From NCBI GenBank assembly GCA_963709085.1, contig CAVPVB010000024.1, positions 1,054,001 to 1,118,000 of the forward strand: DNA of 64,000 nucleotides. Reading direction: 5' to 3'. The notes below the pieces were generated by a model. The model did no database searches and was not told the DNA's origin. It saw only the letters and a program-made list of their open reading frames with translations. The DNA comes from Rhodovastum sp963709085. GTDB lineage: Bacteria > Pseudomonadota > Alphaproteobacteria > Acetobacterales > Acetobacteraceae. The first letter of the stretch is position 1. Each line of letters opens with the position of its first letter. A program made the translations under genes and the position numbers. This document shows positions 30,380 to 40,100 of the stretch, in pieces.

Positions 30380-32299
30380 GTGGCCGTGCTGGCCTTCCCG
30401 TTCGTCCATGACAACGACGCCGACATCGACAGCATGGCGAACGCCGCCGCCTATGCCATGCTGGCGCTTGGCCTCAACATCGTGGTTGGGTTCGCCGGCC
30501 TGCTCGACCTCGGCTATGCGGCGTTCTTCGCCATCGGCGCCTATTTCTACGGCGTATTCACCAGCTTCCAGGTGATGCCGCTGTGGAGCGAGGGCTGGGC
30601 GCCGCTCGCAGCAATCGGGCTGGTGGAAAAAATGAACCAGGGCGGCCCGGAGCTGGTTCACTTCACCCTCTCCTTCTGGCTGGCCCTGCCGGTCGCGGCG
30701 CTGGTCGCGGCCGGTTTCGGCGTGCTGTTCGGCGCGCCGACACTGCGGCTGCGCGGCGACTATCTGGCCATCGTCACGCTGGGTTTCGGCGAGATCGTGC
30801 CGATCGTGGCGCGCAACGTCGATTCGGTAACCAACGGGGCGGCCGGGCTGAACGGGGTGCAGGCGCCGACCTTGTTCGGCTGGAATTTCGGCATCGATGC
30901 TACGCCGTATTATTATGTCGGCATGGCCCTGGTGGCCCTGCTGATTTTCATCTCCATCCGCCTGCGCGATTCCCGCATCGGCCGGGCCTGGATGGCGATC
31001 CGCGAGGACGAGGTGGCCGCCGCCGCCATGGGCGTGAACCTGGTGCGGCTGAAGCTGCTGGCCTTCGCCACCGGCGCCGCCTTCGCCGGCCTCACTGGCG
31101 TGTTCTACGTGGCGAAGCTACAGACCGCGACGCCGGAGATGTTCGGCTTCCCGGTCTCCACCATGGTGCTGGTGATGGTGGTGCTGGGCGGCATGGGCAG
31201 CGTGTGGGGCGTGGTGCTGGGCGCGGCCGTGCTGCAATTGCTGCAATCCTGGTTTCTGCCGGACCTGACGGCGTGGACCCATGCGTTCGGCGAACTCGTC
31301 GGCAATGCATGGCTGCAGCGGGTGGACTTCGTCGAATCGGTCGAGCTGATCTTCGGCATCATCCTGGTGGTGATGATGCTGTTCCGCCGCGACGGCCTGA
31401 TCCCGGCCACCCACAAAACGCCCGCGCTCAGCTTCGCGGCGCAGAACGTGGCCGGCGTGCAGCGCGGCGGCTTCGTCGGGCTGGAGCGGATCGGGCGATG
31501 GCGGAACGGCAGCGGCAATGCGCTGGAAGTCCGCGGCGTGACCGTGCGCTTCGGCGGCCTCACTGCGCTCAACAAGGTTTTTCTCTCGGTTCCCGCCGGC
31601 GGCGTGGTCGCGGTCATCGGCCCGAACGGCTCGGGCAAGTCTACGCTGTTCAATGCCATTACCGGGCTGGTGCCGGCGCAGGAGGGCAGCATTCACTTTG
31701 AAGGTGCGGAAATCCTCGGCCTGGCGCCGCACGTCATCCTGGCCCGCGGGGTGGCGCGCACCTTCCAGAACATCCGCCTGTTTCCCAACCTGACGGTGCT
31801 GGAGAACGTGCTGATCGGCCAGCACGCGCGCCTGACCACCGGCCCGGTCGGCGCGGTGCTGCGCCTGCCGCGCACCCGGGCCGAAGAAGCCGCCGCGACA
31901 CGCTGGGCGCGCGACATCATCGCCCTGTTCGGCAACCGGCTGGTTCCGCGCGCCGGCCAGACCGTTTCCGGCCTCTCCTACGCCAACCGGCGGCGGGTGG
32001 AAGTGGCGCGGGCGCTGGCCACAAGGCCACGTCTGCTGCTGCTGGACGAGCCGACCGCCGGCATGAATCCGGCCGAAACGCTGGAACTGGCCGAACAGAT
32101 CAAGAGCCTGAACGGGCTCGGCCTGACCATTCTGCTGATCGAGCACAAGCTGGATGTGGTGACGCGCCTGGCCGACACCGTGGTGGTGCTGGACCACGGC
32201 GAGAAGATCACGGAAGGCAAACCCGACGAGGTGCGGCGCAACGAGGAGGTTCTGCGGGCCTATCTCGGCCGGGCGGCACGGGAAGCAGTCAATGTCTGA
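30380..32299 (+). CDS. Fused LivM permease - LivG ATPase
   Basis: 639 residues in one frame. The first 370 are a LivM permease (LGLNIVVGFAGLLDLGYAAFFAIGAYFYG, LGGMGSVWGVVLGAAV). The rest, after a 30-residue linker, is a LivG ATPase with Walker A GPNGSGKST, the LSYANRRRVEVARAL signature and LLLDEPTAGMNP. The GTG at 30380 falls inside the first membrane helix. The natural start is probably ATG 30295, giving MNALPALRRRFAAIPAARRR before the helix SLSLLLLIVAVLAF, but an extra C at about 30355 puts it out of frame. The stop overlaps livF by 8 bp. Confidence 0.9.
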   Translation: MAVLAFPFVHDNDADIDSMANAAAYAMLALGLNIVVGFAGLLDLGYAAFFAIGAYFYGVFTSFQVMPLWSEGWAPLAAIGLVEKMNQGGPELVHFTLSFWLALPVAALVAAGFGVLFGAPTLRLRGDYLAIVTLGFGEIVPIVARNVDSVTNGAAGLNGVQAPTLFGWNFGIDATPYYYVGMALVALLIFISIRLRDSRIGRAWMAIREDEVAAAAMGVNLVRLKLLAFATGAAFAGLTGVFYVAKLQTATPEMFGFPVSTMVLVMVVLGGMGSVWGVVLGAAVLQLLQSWFLPDLTAWTHAFGELVGNAWLQRVDFVESVELIFGIILVVMMLFRRDGLIPATHKTPALSFAAQNVAGVQRGGFVGLERIGRWRNGSGNALEVRGVTVRFGGLTALNKVFLSVPAGGVVAVIGPNGSGKSTLFNAITGLVPAQEGSIHFEGAEILGLAPHVILARGVARTFQNIRLFPNLTVLENVLIGQHARLTTGPVGAVLRLPRTRAEEAAATRWARDIIALFGNRLVPRAGQTVSGLSYANRRRVEVARALATRPRLLLLDEPTAGMNPAETLELAEQIKSLNGLGLTILLIEHKLDVVTRLADTVVVLDHGEKITEGKPDEVRRNEEVLRAYLGRAAREAVNV

Positions 32300-33104
32300 A
32301 CCGGGCGAGCCGATCCTCGAGTTCCAGGCGGTCAACACCTATTATGGCGACCTCCACGTGCTGAAGAACGTATTTTATACGATCGGCCGCGGCGAGATCG
32401 TCAGCCTGCTCGGCGGCAATGCCAGCGGCAAGTCCACCACCATGAAGACCATCATGGGCGTGGTGCGCCCGGCCAGTGGCCGCGTGCTGTTCGACGGCGC
32501 CGAAATCCAGGACATGCCCACCAGCGAGCGGGTGCGCCGCGGCATTGCCCCGGTGCTGGAGGCGCGCCGGCTGTTCCCGCGCATGACCGTCTACGAGAAC
32601 CTCGAAATGGGCGCCTATACCCGCCCGAAGGGGGCCGGGTTCGCGCAGGATCTGGAGCGTGTCTACACGCTGTTTCCGCGCGTGCAGGAACGGCGCGGCC
32701 AGCTCGCCGGCACGCTGTCGGGCGGCGAGCAGCAGATGGTGGCGATCGGCCGGGCGCTGATGGCGCGGCCACGGCTGATCTGCATGGACGAACCCTCGAT
32801 GGGGCTGTCGCCGCTCTATGTCGAGCAGGTGTTCGACATCATCCGGCAGATCAACGCCCAGGGCACCACGATCTTCATGGTGGAGCAGAACGCCAGCATG
32901 GCGCTGTCGATCGCCCACCGCGCCTATGTGCTGCAGACCGGCCAGGTGGTGCTGTCCGGCACGGCGAAGGAACTGCGCGAGAACCCGGCGATCCGGGAGG
33001 CGTATCTGGGGGAACTGCAGGTGGCGGACGAGCGGGTGAAGGAAGGCCAGGGCTCTGCCCTGGACCCGCCAAGGGCCGAGAGGCCCCTGGACCCCATCAC
33101 TTGA
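32292..33104 (+). CDS. livF: Branched-chain amino acid ABC transporter ATPase LivF with a repeat-derived tail
   Basis: 270 residues. The Walker A motif is GGNASGKST, with Asn-Ala in place of the usual Asn-Gly. LSGGEQQMVAIGRALMARP and DEPSMGLSP complete the ATPase. Typical LivF proteins end near AYLGE; here the frame runs on another 27 residues (from LQVADERV, including KEGQGSALDPPRAERPLDP) through the dispersed palindromic repeat, so the C-terminal tail is probably encoded by an inserted repeat. It overlaps livMG by 8 bp and is the last gene of the importer operon. Confidence 0.94.
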   Translation: MSEPGEPILEFQAVNTYYGDLHVLKNVFYTIGRGEIVSLLGGNASGKSTTMKTIMGVVRPASGRVLFDGAEIQDMPTSERVRRGIAPVLEARRLFPRMTVYENLEMGAYTRPKGAGFAQDLERVYTLFPRVQERRGQLAGTLSGGEQQMVAIGRALMARPRLICMDEPSMGLSPLYVEQVFDIIRQINAQGTTIFMVEQNASMALSIAHRAYVLQTGQVVLSGTAKELRENPAIREAYLGELQVADERVKEGQGSALDPPRAERPLDPIT

Positions 33105-33239
33105 AGGGCTTTGGGAAGAGGGGGGGGGTGAGGAGGGACAGCGGCTCCTCCTCTCCCCCCCCTCTTCCCAAAGCTCTTAACGAATGGGTTCTAAGGGCTC
33201 CGCCCTTAGCGGGTCCAGGGCAGAGCCCTGGCCTTCCTT
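33039..33239. repeat. Large composite palindrome after livF (repeat copy 2)
   Basis: The outer arms (33039-33069 and 33209-33239) are a perfect 31-bp inverted repeat, each itself containing the palindrome CCAGGGCTCTGCCCTGG. Between them lies a second imperfect stem of about 32 bp (about 33104-33136 against 33145-33178) built on GGGCTTTGGGAAGAGGGGG, and a small palindrome CTAAGGGCTCCGCCCTTAG (33191-33209). The left arm lies inside livF. The whole can fold into a long cruciform and probably ends transcription from both sides. Confidence 0.85.
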
Positions 33240-33343
33240 TGCCCCCCTCGCACGCCACGGCACGGCGACTATATACGAGGTGACGGGCTGCACCGGGGCG
33301 CCGGGTGGATGGGTGTGTCCTGCAGCCGGGGGGAACATCCGCG

Positions 33344-36300
33344 ATGGGTATTGTCCGTTTCGCGCTGAGATTTCCGCACACCTTCTATGTGCTGGCGGGG
33401 CTCATGCTGTTTCTCGGCTGCAGCGCGATCCTGACCACGCCGAAGGACATTTTCCCGGCCATCAACATCCCGGTCGTGACGGTCATCTGGCAGTACACCG
33501 GGCTGTCTCCGGCGGAGATGGAGCAGCGGGTCACCACCTACAGCGAATATTCGATCAGCTCGAACGTCAGCGACATCCGCAACATTGAAAGCCAGACCCT
33601 GGAAGGCATCGCGGTCGAAAAAGTCTATTTCCAGCCGGACGTGAACATCGATCTCGCCATCGCCCAGATCGTCTCGGCGAGTAATTCCATCCGCGCCCTG
33701 ATGCCGCCCGGCATCCAGCCGCCGGTCATCGTGCAGTACAACGCCTCGTCGGTTCCGGTGCTGCAGCTCAGCCTGAGCTCCGACACGCTGAACGAACAGC
33801 AGCTTTACGACTACGGCATCTACCAGATCCGCCAGCAGCTGGCGCCAATTCCCGGCATCACGCTGCCGACGCCGTACGGCGGCAAGTATCGCCAGATCAT
33901 GGTCTATCTCGACCCGGACGCGCTGCGCGCGCGCGGCGTCACGCCGGCCGACGTGGTGAACGCGGTGAACGCCCAGAGCCTCACGCTGCCCTCGGGCGAC
34001 GCCAAGATGGGCGACAAGCAGTTCATCGTGCGGGTGAACGCCATGCCGCTGTCGATCGAGGCGCTGAACCGGCTGCCGATCAAGCAGGTCGGCCCCACCA
34101 CGGTCTATCTGTCCGACGTGGCGCATGTGGCCGATGCCTGGGCGGTGCAGCAGAACATCGTGCACGCCGAGGGCAAGCGAGCGGTGCTGCTGACGATCAT
34201 CAAGAACGGCGACGCCTCCACGCTCGACGTGGTTCAGCCGGGTGAAGGCGGCGCTGCCCGCCATCCAGAAGGCGGCGCCACCCGGCATGGAGATCCACCT
34301 GCTGTTCGATCAGTCGGTGTTCGTGCAGAACGCCATCACCGGCGTGCTGCAGCGAGGGCGCCATCGCCGCCGGCCTGACGGCGCTGATGATCCTGCTGTT
34401 CCTCGGCTCCTGGCGCTCGACCGTCGTGGTGATGGTCTCGATCCCGCTGTCGATCCTCACCTCGATCGCGGTGCTGTCGGCGCTCGGCCAGACCATCAAC
34501 ACCATGACCCTGGGCGGGCTGGCGCTCGCCGTCGGCATTCTCGTCGACAACTCGACAGTGACGATCGAGAACACCCACCGGCTGCTGGAGGAGGGATACG
34601 GAGTTCGACCAGGCGCGTGCTGGAGGGCGCGGCCGGCATCGCGGTGCCGACCCTGATCTCCACGCTGGCGATCTGCTGCGTCTTCGTCTCGGTGTTCTTC
34701 CTGCAGGGCGCCTCGAAATACCTGTTCACGCCGCTCGCCATGGCGGTGGTGTTCGCCATGCTGGCCTCCTACGGCATCTCGCGCACGCTGACCCCGATCA
34801 TCATCCGCCTGCTGCTGCGCCGCGGAGCATGACGCACCGCGACGCCCCGCAAGGGCTGGCTCGGACGCTTCCATGACCGGTTCAATGCCGGCGTTCGACC
34901 GGTTCCGCGACTTCTACGGCTGGCTGCTGGCCGGCATCCTGCGCCGGCGCGTGCTGACGCCGCTGGTTGCGGGCTCGGTGGTGGCGGGCGCGGTGGTGGT
35001 CTCGCTGTTCGTCGGCTCGGATTTCTTTCCGCCGGTGGACGCGGGGCTGATCCAGTTGCATGTTCGCGCCCCGGCGCGCACCCGCATCGAACGCACCGAG
35101 CAGATCTTTCACGCGATCGAGGACAACGATCCGTCAGCACATCCCGCCGTCGGATCTCGGCCTGGTGCTCGACAATATCGGCCTGCCGGCGCGCGTCTAT
35201 AACCTGGCCTTCACCGACGGCAGCACGATCGGCGTCAATGACGGCCAGATCCTGTTGCAGCTGAACGAGGGCCACGCGCCGACCGCCGATTACGTCAAGA
35301 AGCTGCGGCGCGAGCTGCCGGTGGCCTTCCCCGACGTGGCATTCTATTTCCAGCCGGCCGACCTGGCGACGCAGGTGCTGAATTTCGGCGTGCCCTCGCA
35401 GATCGACGTGCAGGTGCAGGGCCGCGACCGCGCCGCCAACGAGGCGATCGCCCAGGAGCTGCAGAAAGCGCCTGGCCGCCATTCCGGGCGTCGTCGATGC
35501 GCACGTGCAGCAGGAGCTGGATGCGCCGGAACTCTTCTACACGATCGACCGCACGCGCGCGCAGGAACTCGGCCTGAACGTCAACGCGATCGCCAACGAC
35601 GTGAACATCAGCCTGAGCTCGTCGGAGCAGGTTTCGCCGAATTTCTGGACCGATCCGAGAAGCGGCATTCCCTATTTTTTCGCGGTGCAGACGCCGGAAT
35701 ACCGCATCGCCACCAAGCAGGATCTCGACAATACGCCGATCTCCGGCACGCCATGTCCAGCGGCGCCGTGGTGCCGAATCTGCTGGGCAACGTGGCCACG
35801 TCGCAGCGGGTGGCGGTCCAGTCGGTCTACAACCATTCCAACATCCAGCCGGTCTACGACGTCTATGCCAGCGTGCAGGACCGCGACCTCGGCAGCGCCG
35901 CCGCGGCGATCCGAGAATGTCGTGCAGGAGATGCGAGGCAAGCTCGGCCCCGCCGACCGCATCGTCATTCGCGGCCAGATCGACAGCATGGACCAGGCTT
36001 TCGGCAATCTGACCATCGGCCTGTTGTTCGCGGCGGTGTTCGTCTATGCGCTGATGGTGGTGAACTATCAGAGCTTCGTCGACCCGCTCGCGGTCATCCT
36101 GGCGCTGCCGGGCGCGGGCAGCGGCATCATCCTGCTGCTGTTCGCCACCGGAACGACGTTCAGCGTGCCGTCGCTGATGGGCGCGATCATGGCGGTGGGC
36201 GTCGCCTCGGCGAACTCCATCCTGCTGGTCACCTTCGCGCGCGAGCAGCGCGAGGCCGGCATGAGCGCGTTCGAGGCCGCGCTTGTCCGCCGGCACCACG

Positions 36301-36517
36301 CGGCTGCGCCCGGTGCTGATGACGGCGGCGGCGATGATCGTCGGCATGCTGCCAATGGCGATCGGCGGTCCCGGCGAGGAGCAGAACGCCGTGCTCGCCC
36401 GCGCCGTGATCGGCGGCGTCGCCATCGGCACCATCACCACGCTGCTGTTCGTTCCCTACCTTTACTCGATCATCGGCAAGTTTGATCGCCGTCGGGCGGA
36501 ACTGCCGCCATCGCTGA
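33344..36517 (+). pseudogene. RND efflux permease (AcrB/HAE1 type), multiply frameshifted
   Basis: Opened out, this is a full-length RND permease of about 1045 residues, from MGIVRFALRFPHTFYVLAGL to LFVPYLYSIIGKFDRRR. The periplasmic loops, LGGLALAVGILVDNSTVTIEN and the second-half helices are all readable. About 14 shifts, all +1, break it at about 34238, 34353, 34600, 34616, 34824, 34834, 34850, 34891, 35129, 35470, 35752 (two), 35914 and 36288. Between them the protein is well conserved with no in-frame stops. It lies just before an adaptor gene and would form a tripartite pump, but no outer-membrane channel gene is present. An unpolished assembly is the likely cause; decay is possible. 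Confidence 0.85.
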
Positions 36518-36537
36518 TGCAGTTCGGAGCGCGCTCA

Positions 36538-37812
36538 ATGAACCAGACGCCACCGCAGCCACCGGAAACCCTGCCGCAGGCGCCGGAGCAGCTATCGCCC
36601 ATCGATCCCAACCAGGAACAGCATCGCCGCCGCACGACCCGATGGCTCGGGCTCGGCGCCCTCGTCGCGCTGGGCTTGCTGGTCGGCGTCGGCGCATGGG
36701 GCCACACGGAACGGCAGGCGGCGACAATCGCGACGTTGCAGGCCGGACGCGACGCCGTGCCGGTGGTGCGCACCACGATCCTGAAGCCGCTGGAGGCGCC
36801 GCGGCAGATCGACTTTCCGGGCTCGACGCAGGCCTTCGACAGCGCGATGCTGTATGCCCGCGCCACCGGCTACATCAGCAAGCGCAATGTGGACATCGGC
36901 AGCCGCGTGCATGCCGGCGACGTGCTGGCGGTGATCGCCGCGCCCGATCTCGATCAGCAGCTTGTCCAGGCACGCGCGCAACTGGTCCAGATGCAGGCGT
37001 CGCTGGCGCAGTCGCAGACCAACATGGAACTCGCCAAGGTAACGAATGGCCGCACCAGCCGCACTCGTTGGCCAGGGCTGGACCAGCCGGCAGCAGGGCG
37101 ACCAGGACCGGCTGGGTTACGCGGGCAGCATCGCCGGCGTCGGGCGTGGCGCGCGCCAATGTGCAGGCGCAGCAGGCGCAGGTCAGCCGGCTGGAGGAAC
37201 TGACCGGCTTCGAAAATGTGATCGCTCCGTATCGATGGCGTGATCACCAGCCGGCAGATCGATGTCGGCAGCCTGGTCACCGGCGATGCGAACAGCGGAA
37301 CGCCACTGTTCTCGATCGCGCATTCCAGTGTTCTGCGAGTGCAGATCTACGTTCCGCAGGAAGCGTATTTCGGCCTGAAGGATGGCCAGCAGGCCGAGGT
37401 AACGGTGCCGGAACTGCCCGGCCGCGTGTTCCACGGCCGGCTCGCGCGCAACGCCAGCGCGCTGCAGCCCGACACCCGCACGGTGCTCGCCGAGGTCGAT
37501 ATCGAGAACGGCGACGGCACCCTGGCGCCGGGCATTTACACCATCGTGCACCTGAACGAGCCGCGGCTCTACCCGGTGATGTCGGTGCCCTCACAGGCCG
37601 TCATTTTCGACAAGGACGGGCTGCAGGCAGCCGTGTTCGAGAATGGCGTCGCCCGGCTGCGGCATCTCGACGTGGCGGCCGATAATGGCGCCACGGTCGA
37701 GGTGCGCGGCGGTTTGCAGCCGGGCGATCAGCTCATCCTGAACCCGCCGATCGGCATTACCGACGGCATGCGGGTGAGGACGCCGTCGCCGCCACAAAAT
37801 ACTGCATCGTAA
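36538..37812 (+). pseudogene. RND periplasmic adaptor (membrane fusion protein), frameshifted
   Basis: Begins at the ATG of MNQTPPQPPETLPQ. A Pro/Gln-rich cytoplasmic start is followed by one membrane helix (LGLGALVALGLLVGVGAW). The lipoyl and hairpin region (ILKPLEAPRQIDFPGST, SKRNVDIGSRVHAGDVLAVIAAPDLDQQL) and a barrel region ending in GITDGMRVRTPSPPQ come next. Three single-base insertions at about 37063, 37147 and 37233 bring the frame back to its start phase, so both ends are in the same frame. It partners the upstream permease. In the sequence as given the permease's last open stretch reads straight through into this gene. Confidence 0.83.
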
Positions 37813-37903
37813 GTTACTGCCGAAACGGTTCCGGTCCGGACGGCAGAGAATCTTCTTCACCAGCCCGCCCCGGCACCCATCCGTGTCACGATCTTGCCGA
37901 AAG

Positions 37904-38677
37904 CTACGCCCCGACGTGGCTGCTGGTCGTATACAGGCTCGTCAGCGAGGCCGCCGGCGGGGTCACGTCAGACCCGCCGGCAGTGACCGACCCAGACGCA
38001 ACATTGGCGGCGGTCGCCGAGACGTTGGAGGTCGGGACACCACCCGGCTGGATCTGGGCGAGCATGGCTGCCTCGGATGCCGCGAGGGAGGCCGCATCCA
38101 CCACAGAGGCGACCGCAGCATGTGCAGCGGCGAGGTACGCCGGCGTGATGGCCGCGTTGACCGGCGCGGCCTCGGTCGTGAAGAAGTTTGCCGCCGCGAC
38201 CTTACAGGCAAGTACGCTCGCATCGATGCTGCCAACCGCCGCGCCGTTGGCAATGTCAAAGATGGCCGCTCCGACAGAGATCGCACCGCTCAGAATTTGC
38301 GTTGACCAGTATGCCTCCCCCGCTGCGTCCGGCGCGCGGTTGAACGTATTTTGGTAGACTGCGGTGAGGAAGGTATCGACCGAGAGCTGCACGTCGGACG
38401 GCGGACTTGAGGGGTCCGCGATGGGAATGGCCGGCGGCGTCGCCAGGAACGAATAAAGCGCCGTCGCCTCCGGCTGAACCCCGAAACTTTCCGCTATGTT
38501 CACCACGGCCTGGGTGGAGGCGACGCCCTGGCCGCCTCCGGCATCACCGCCGGTCTGGGCCGTGAACTGGTTGAACCAATAAACATAACCGCCGGCATCC
38601 GCAGCGCGACCGAAATAAGCGATGTAGAGCGCTTCGATCTGCTGGGCGACCGGAAGGGACGAAAGAGAACCGGACAT
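37904..38677 (-). CDS. DUF4214 domain protein
   Basis: 257 residues, poor in Lys and rich in Ala, Ser and Thr. Two DUF4214-type cores are visible: QIEALYIAYFGRAADAGGYVYWFNQ (about 12-36) and FLTAVYQNTFNRAPDAAGEAYWSTQ (about 103-127). DUF4214 occurs in secreted and surface proteins (S-layer-like, RTX-associated), usually exported by type I systems without a signal peptide, which fits the N-terminus here. The C-terminal 30 residues are Ser/Thr/Val-rich. Partner and function are unknown. Confidence 0.82.
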   Translation of the reverse strand: MSGSLSSLPVAQQIEALYIAYFGRAADAGGYVYWFNQFTAQTGGDAGGGQGVASTQAVVNIAESFGVQPEATALYSFLATPPAIPIADPSSPPSDVQLSVDTFLTAVYQNTFNRAPDAAGEAYWSTQILSGAISVGAAIFDIANGAAVGSIDASVLACKVAAANFFTTEAAPVNAAITPAYLAAAHAAVASVVDAASLAASEAAMLAQIQPGGVPTSNVSATAANVASGSVTAGGSDVTPPAASLTSLYTTSSHVGA

Positions 38678-38939
38678 GATGACATCTCAACGATTCTGTG
38701 TTGCGATTCCCCCATACACACATCGCCGCGGCGGCGGCAAGAATGAGATCGGGACGGGCGGCACCGTAAGACCGTTGCGGCGTCACTGGCAAGAACGACG
38801 CAGAAACACGCCCTCGAAGCCCTGCGCGACACGCGCGGTGCCAGGCGTTCCCGAAGAATGCGCAGTGCCGCCGGCGACCCGGCCCGGCGGCGGGTTGCGG
38901 CCAGGAATGCGGCATGAAATTTTTGATTCAGGGTGAAAA

Positions 38940-39020
38940 TGCCCGCCGGGGGACTTGAACCCCCACGCCTACTGGCCGCGGATTTTAAGTCCGCTGCGTC
39001 TACCGTTCCGCCAGGCGGGC
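38940..39020 (-). tRNA. tRNA-Leu (anticodon UAA)
   Basis: 81 nt on the minus strand. The acceptor stem is GCCCGCC/GGCGGGC with discriminator A, the anticodon loop is CTTAAAA (TAA), and the T loop GTTCAAGTC. A short variable arm is present, as in class II tRNAs. No CCA is encoded, unlike the tRNA-Pro at the start of the window. Confidence 0.95.
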
Positions 39021-39033
39021 CAAGCCGCGCACT

Positions 39034-39945
39034 CTATTCTCCCGCCAGCCGCCTGGCGATGTCCAGCGCCCGCCGCAGCAGTGTCTCGCTCGCCTCCGGC
39101 GTGCGAAACGCGCTGTGCGCCGACAGCGTCACGTTCGCCAGCGTCGTCAGCACATGCCCCGCCGGCAGCGGCTCCTCGACGAACACGTCCAGCCCCGCAT
39201 GGCTGATCGCGCCCGACCGCAGCGCCGCCACCATCGCCGCCTCGTCCACCAGCGCGCCGCGCGCCGTGTTCACCAGGATCGCCCCCGGCCGCAGCCGCGC
39301 GATCCGGTCCGCCGACAGGATGCCGCGCGTCTCCTCGGTCAGCAGCAGGTGCAGGCTCAGCACGTCGCTTTCCGCCAGCAGCGTGTCCAGGGGAACAAAC
39401 TGCACCCCGGGCGCGCTGCGCGGCGTGCGGTTCCAGGCCAGCACCCGCATGCCGGAGCCGCCGGCAATGCGCGCCACCTCGGCCGCGATCCCGCCAAAAC
39501 CCAGCAGGCCGATCATCTTGCCGGTCAGTTGCACGCCCTCGCGGCGCGGCCAACCCCCCGCCCGGATGTCCCGGTCCATCGCCGCCAGCCCGCGCGCCGC
39601 TTCCCACATCAGCGCGATCGCATGCTCGGCCACCGCGGTGTCGCCATAGCCGCGGATGGTGTGCACCGTGATGCCGGCCCCGGCCAGTTCCTCCGGGTGC
39701 ATGTAGCTGCGCGCCCCGGTGCCGAGGAACACCACGTGGCGCAAGCCCGCACAGCGACGCATCTGCTCGGTGGGCATGAAGCTGTGGTCGTTCAACACCA
39801 CCTGATAACCGGCCAGCAGCCCGGGCAGTTCATCCGGTTCGACATCCGGCGCGATGTGCACATGCACTTCCAGGTCGTCGGGGCGGGCCACCTTGCGGAA
39901 CACCGCCGCCATTTCCTCGGTTGCGTCGATGAAGATGGCTCGCAT
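39034..39945 (-). CDS. D-2-hydroxyacid dehydrogenase family protein
   Basis: 303 residues. The Rossmann motif is GLLGFGGIAAEVARI, followed by LHLLLTEETRGI and ILVNTARGALVDEAAMVAAL. The catalytic set Arg (in NTARGAL), Glu (VEEPLP) and a His near HSAFRTPEA can be placed. It probably reduces a 2-keto acid with NAD(P)H. GGAGGAAGAA precedes the ATG on the coding strand. It lies 13 bp from tRNA-Leu, and a palindromic repeat lies upstream. Confidence 0.9.
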   Translation of the reverse strand: MRAIFIDATEEMAAVFRKVARPDDLEVHVHIAPDVEPDELPGLLAGYQVVLNDHSFMPTEQMRRCAGLRHVVFLGTGARSYMHPEELAGAGITVHTIRGYGDTAVAEHAIALMWEAARGLAAMDRDIRAGGWPRREGVQLTGKMIGLLGFGGIAAEVARIAGGSGMRVLAWNRTPRSAPGVQFVPLDTLLAESDVLSLHLLLTEETRGILSADRIARLRPGAILVNTARGALVDEAAMVAALRSGAISHAGLDVFVEEPLPAGHVLTTLANVTLSAHSAFRTPEASETLLRRALDIARRLAGE

Positions 39946-39968
39946 TTCTTCCTCCCGCCGCCATGAAA

Positions 39969-40075
39969 GCAAGGCCAGGGCTCTGCCCTGGACCCGCCAA
40001 GGGCCGGGAGGCCCTTGGAACCCATTCCTTAAAGTAGCGGGGTCCAGGGGACCACCGTCCCCTGGCCTTCCTTGC
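39969..40075. repeat. Composite palindromic repeat (copy 3)
   Basis: GCAAGGCCAGGGCTCTGCCCTGGACCC at the left is matched, with differences, by GGGTCCAGGGG...CCCCTGGCCTTCCTTGC at the right. The layout is the same as at 33039-33239 but shorter. It sits between two divergent genes (the dehydrogenase and the protease), where it would have to be compatible with both promoters. Confidence 0.8.
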
Positions 40076-40100
40076 TTCGCTTGCCCTAAACCCTCTCTCC

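Noticed and set aside
33344..37812. Programmed frameshifting as the explanation for the RND breaks
   Set aside because: Some seventeen sites with no shared slippery sequence cannot be a programmed signal; error or decay is simpler.
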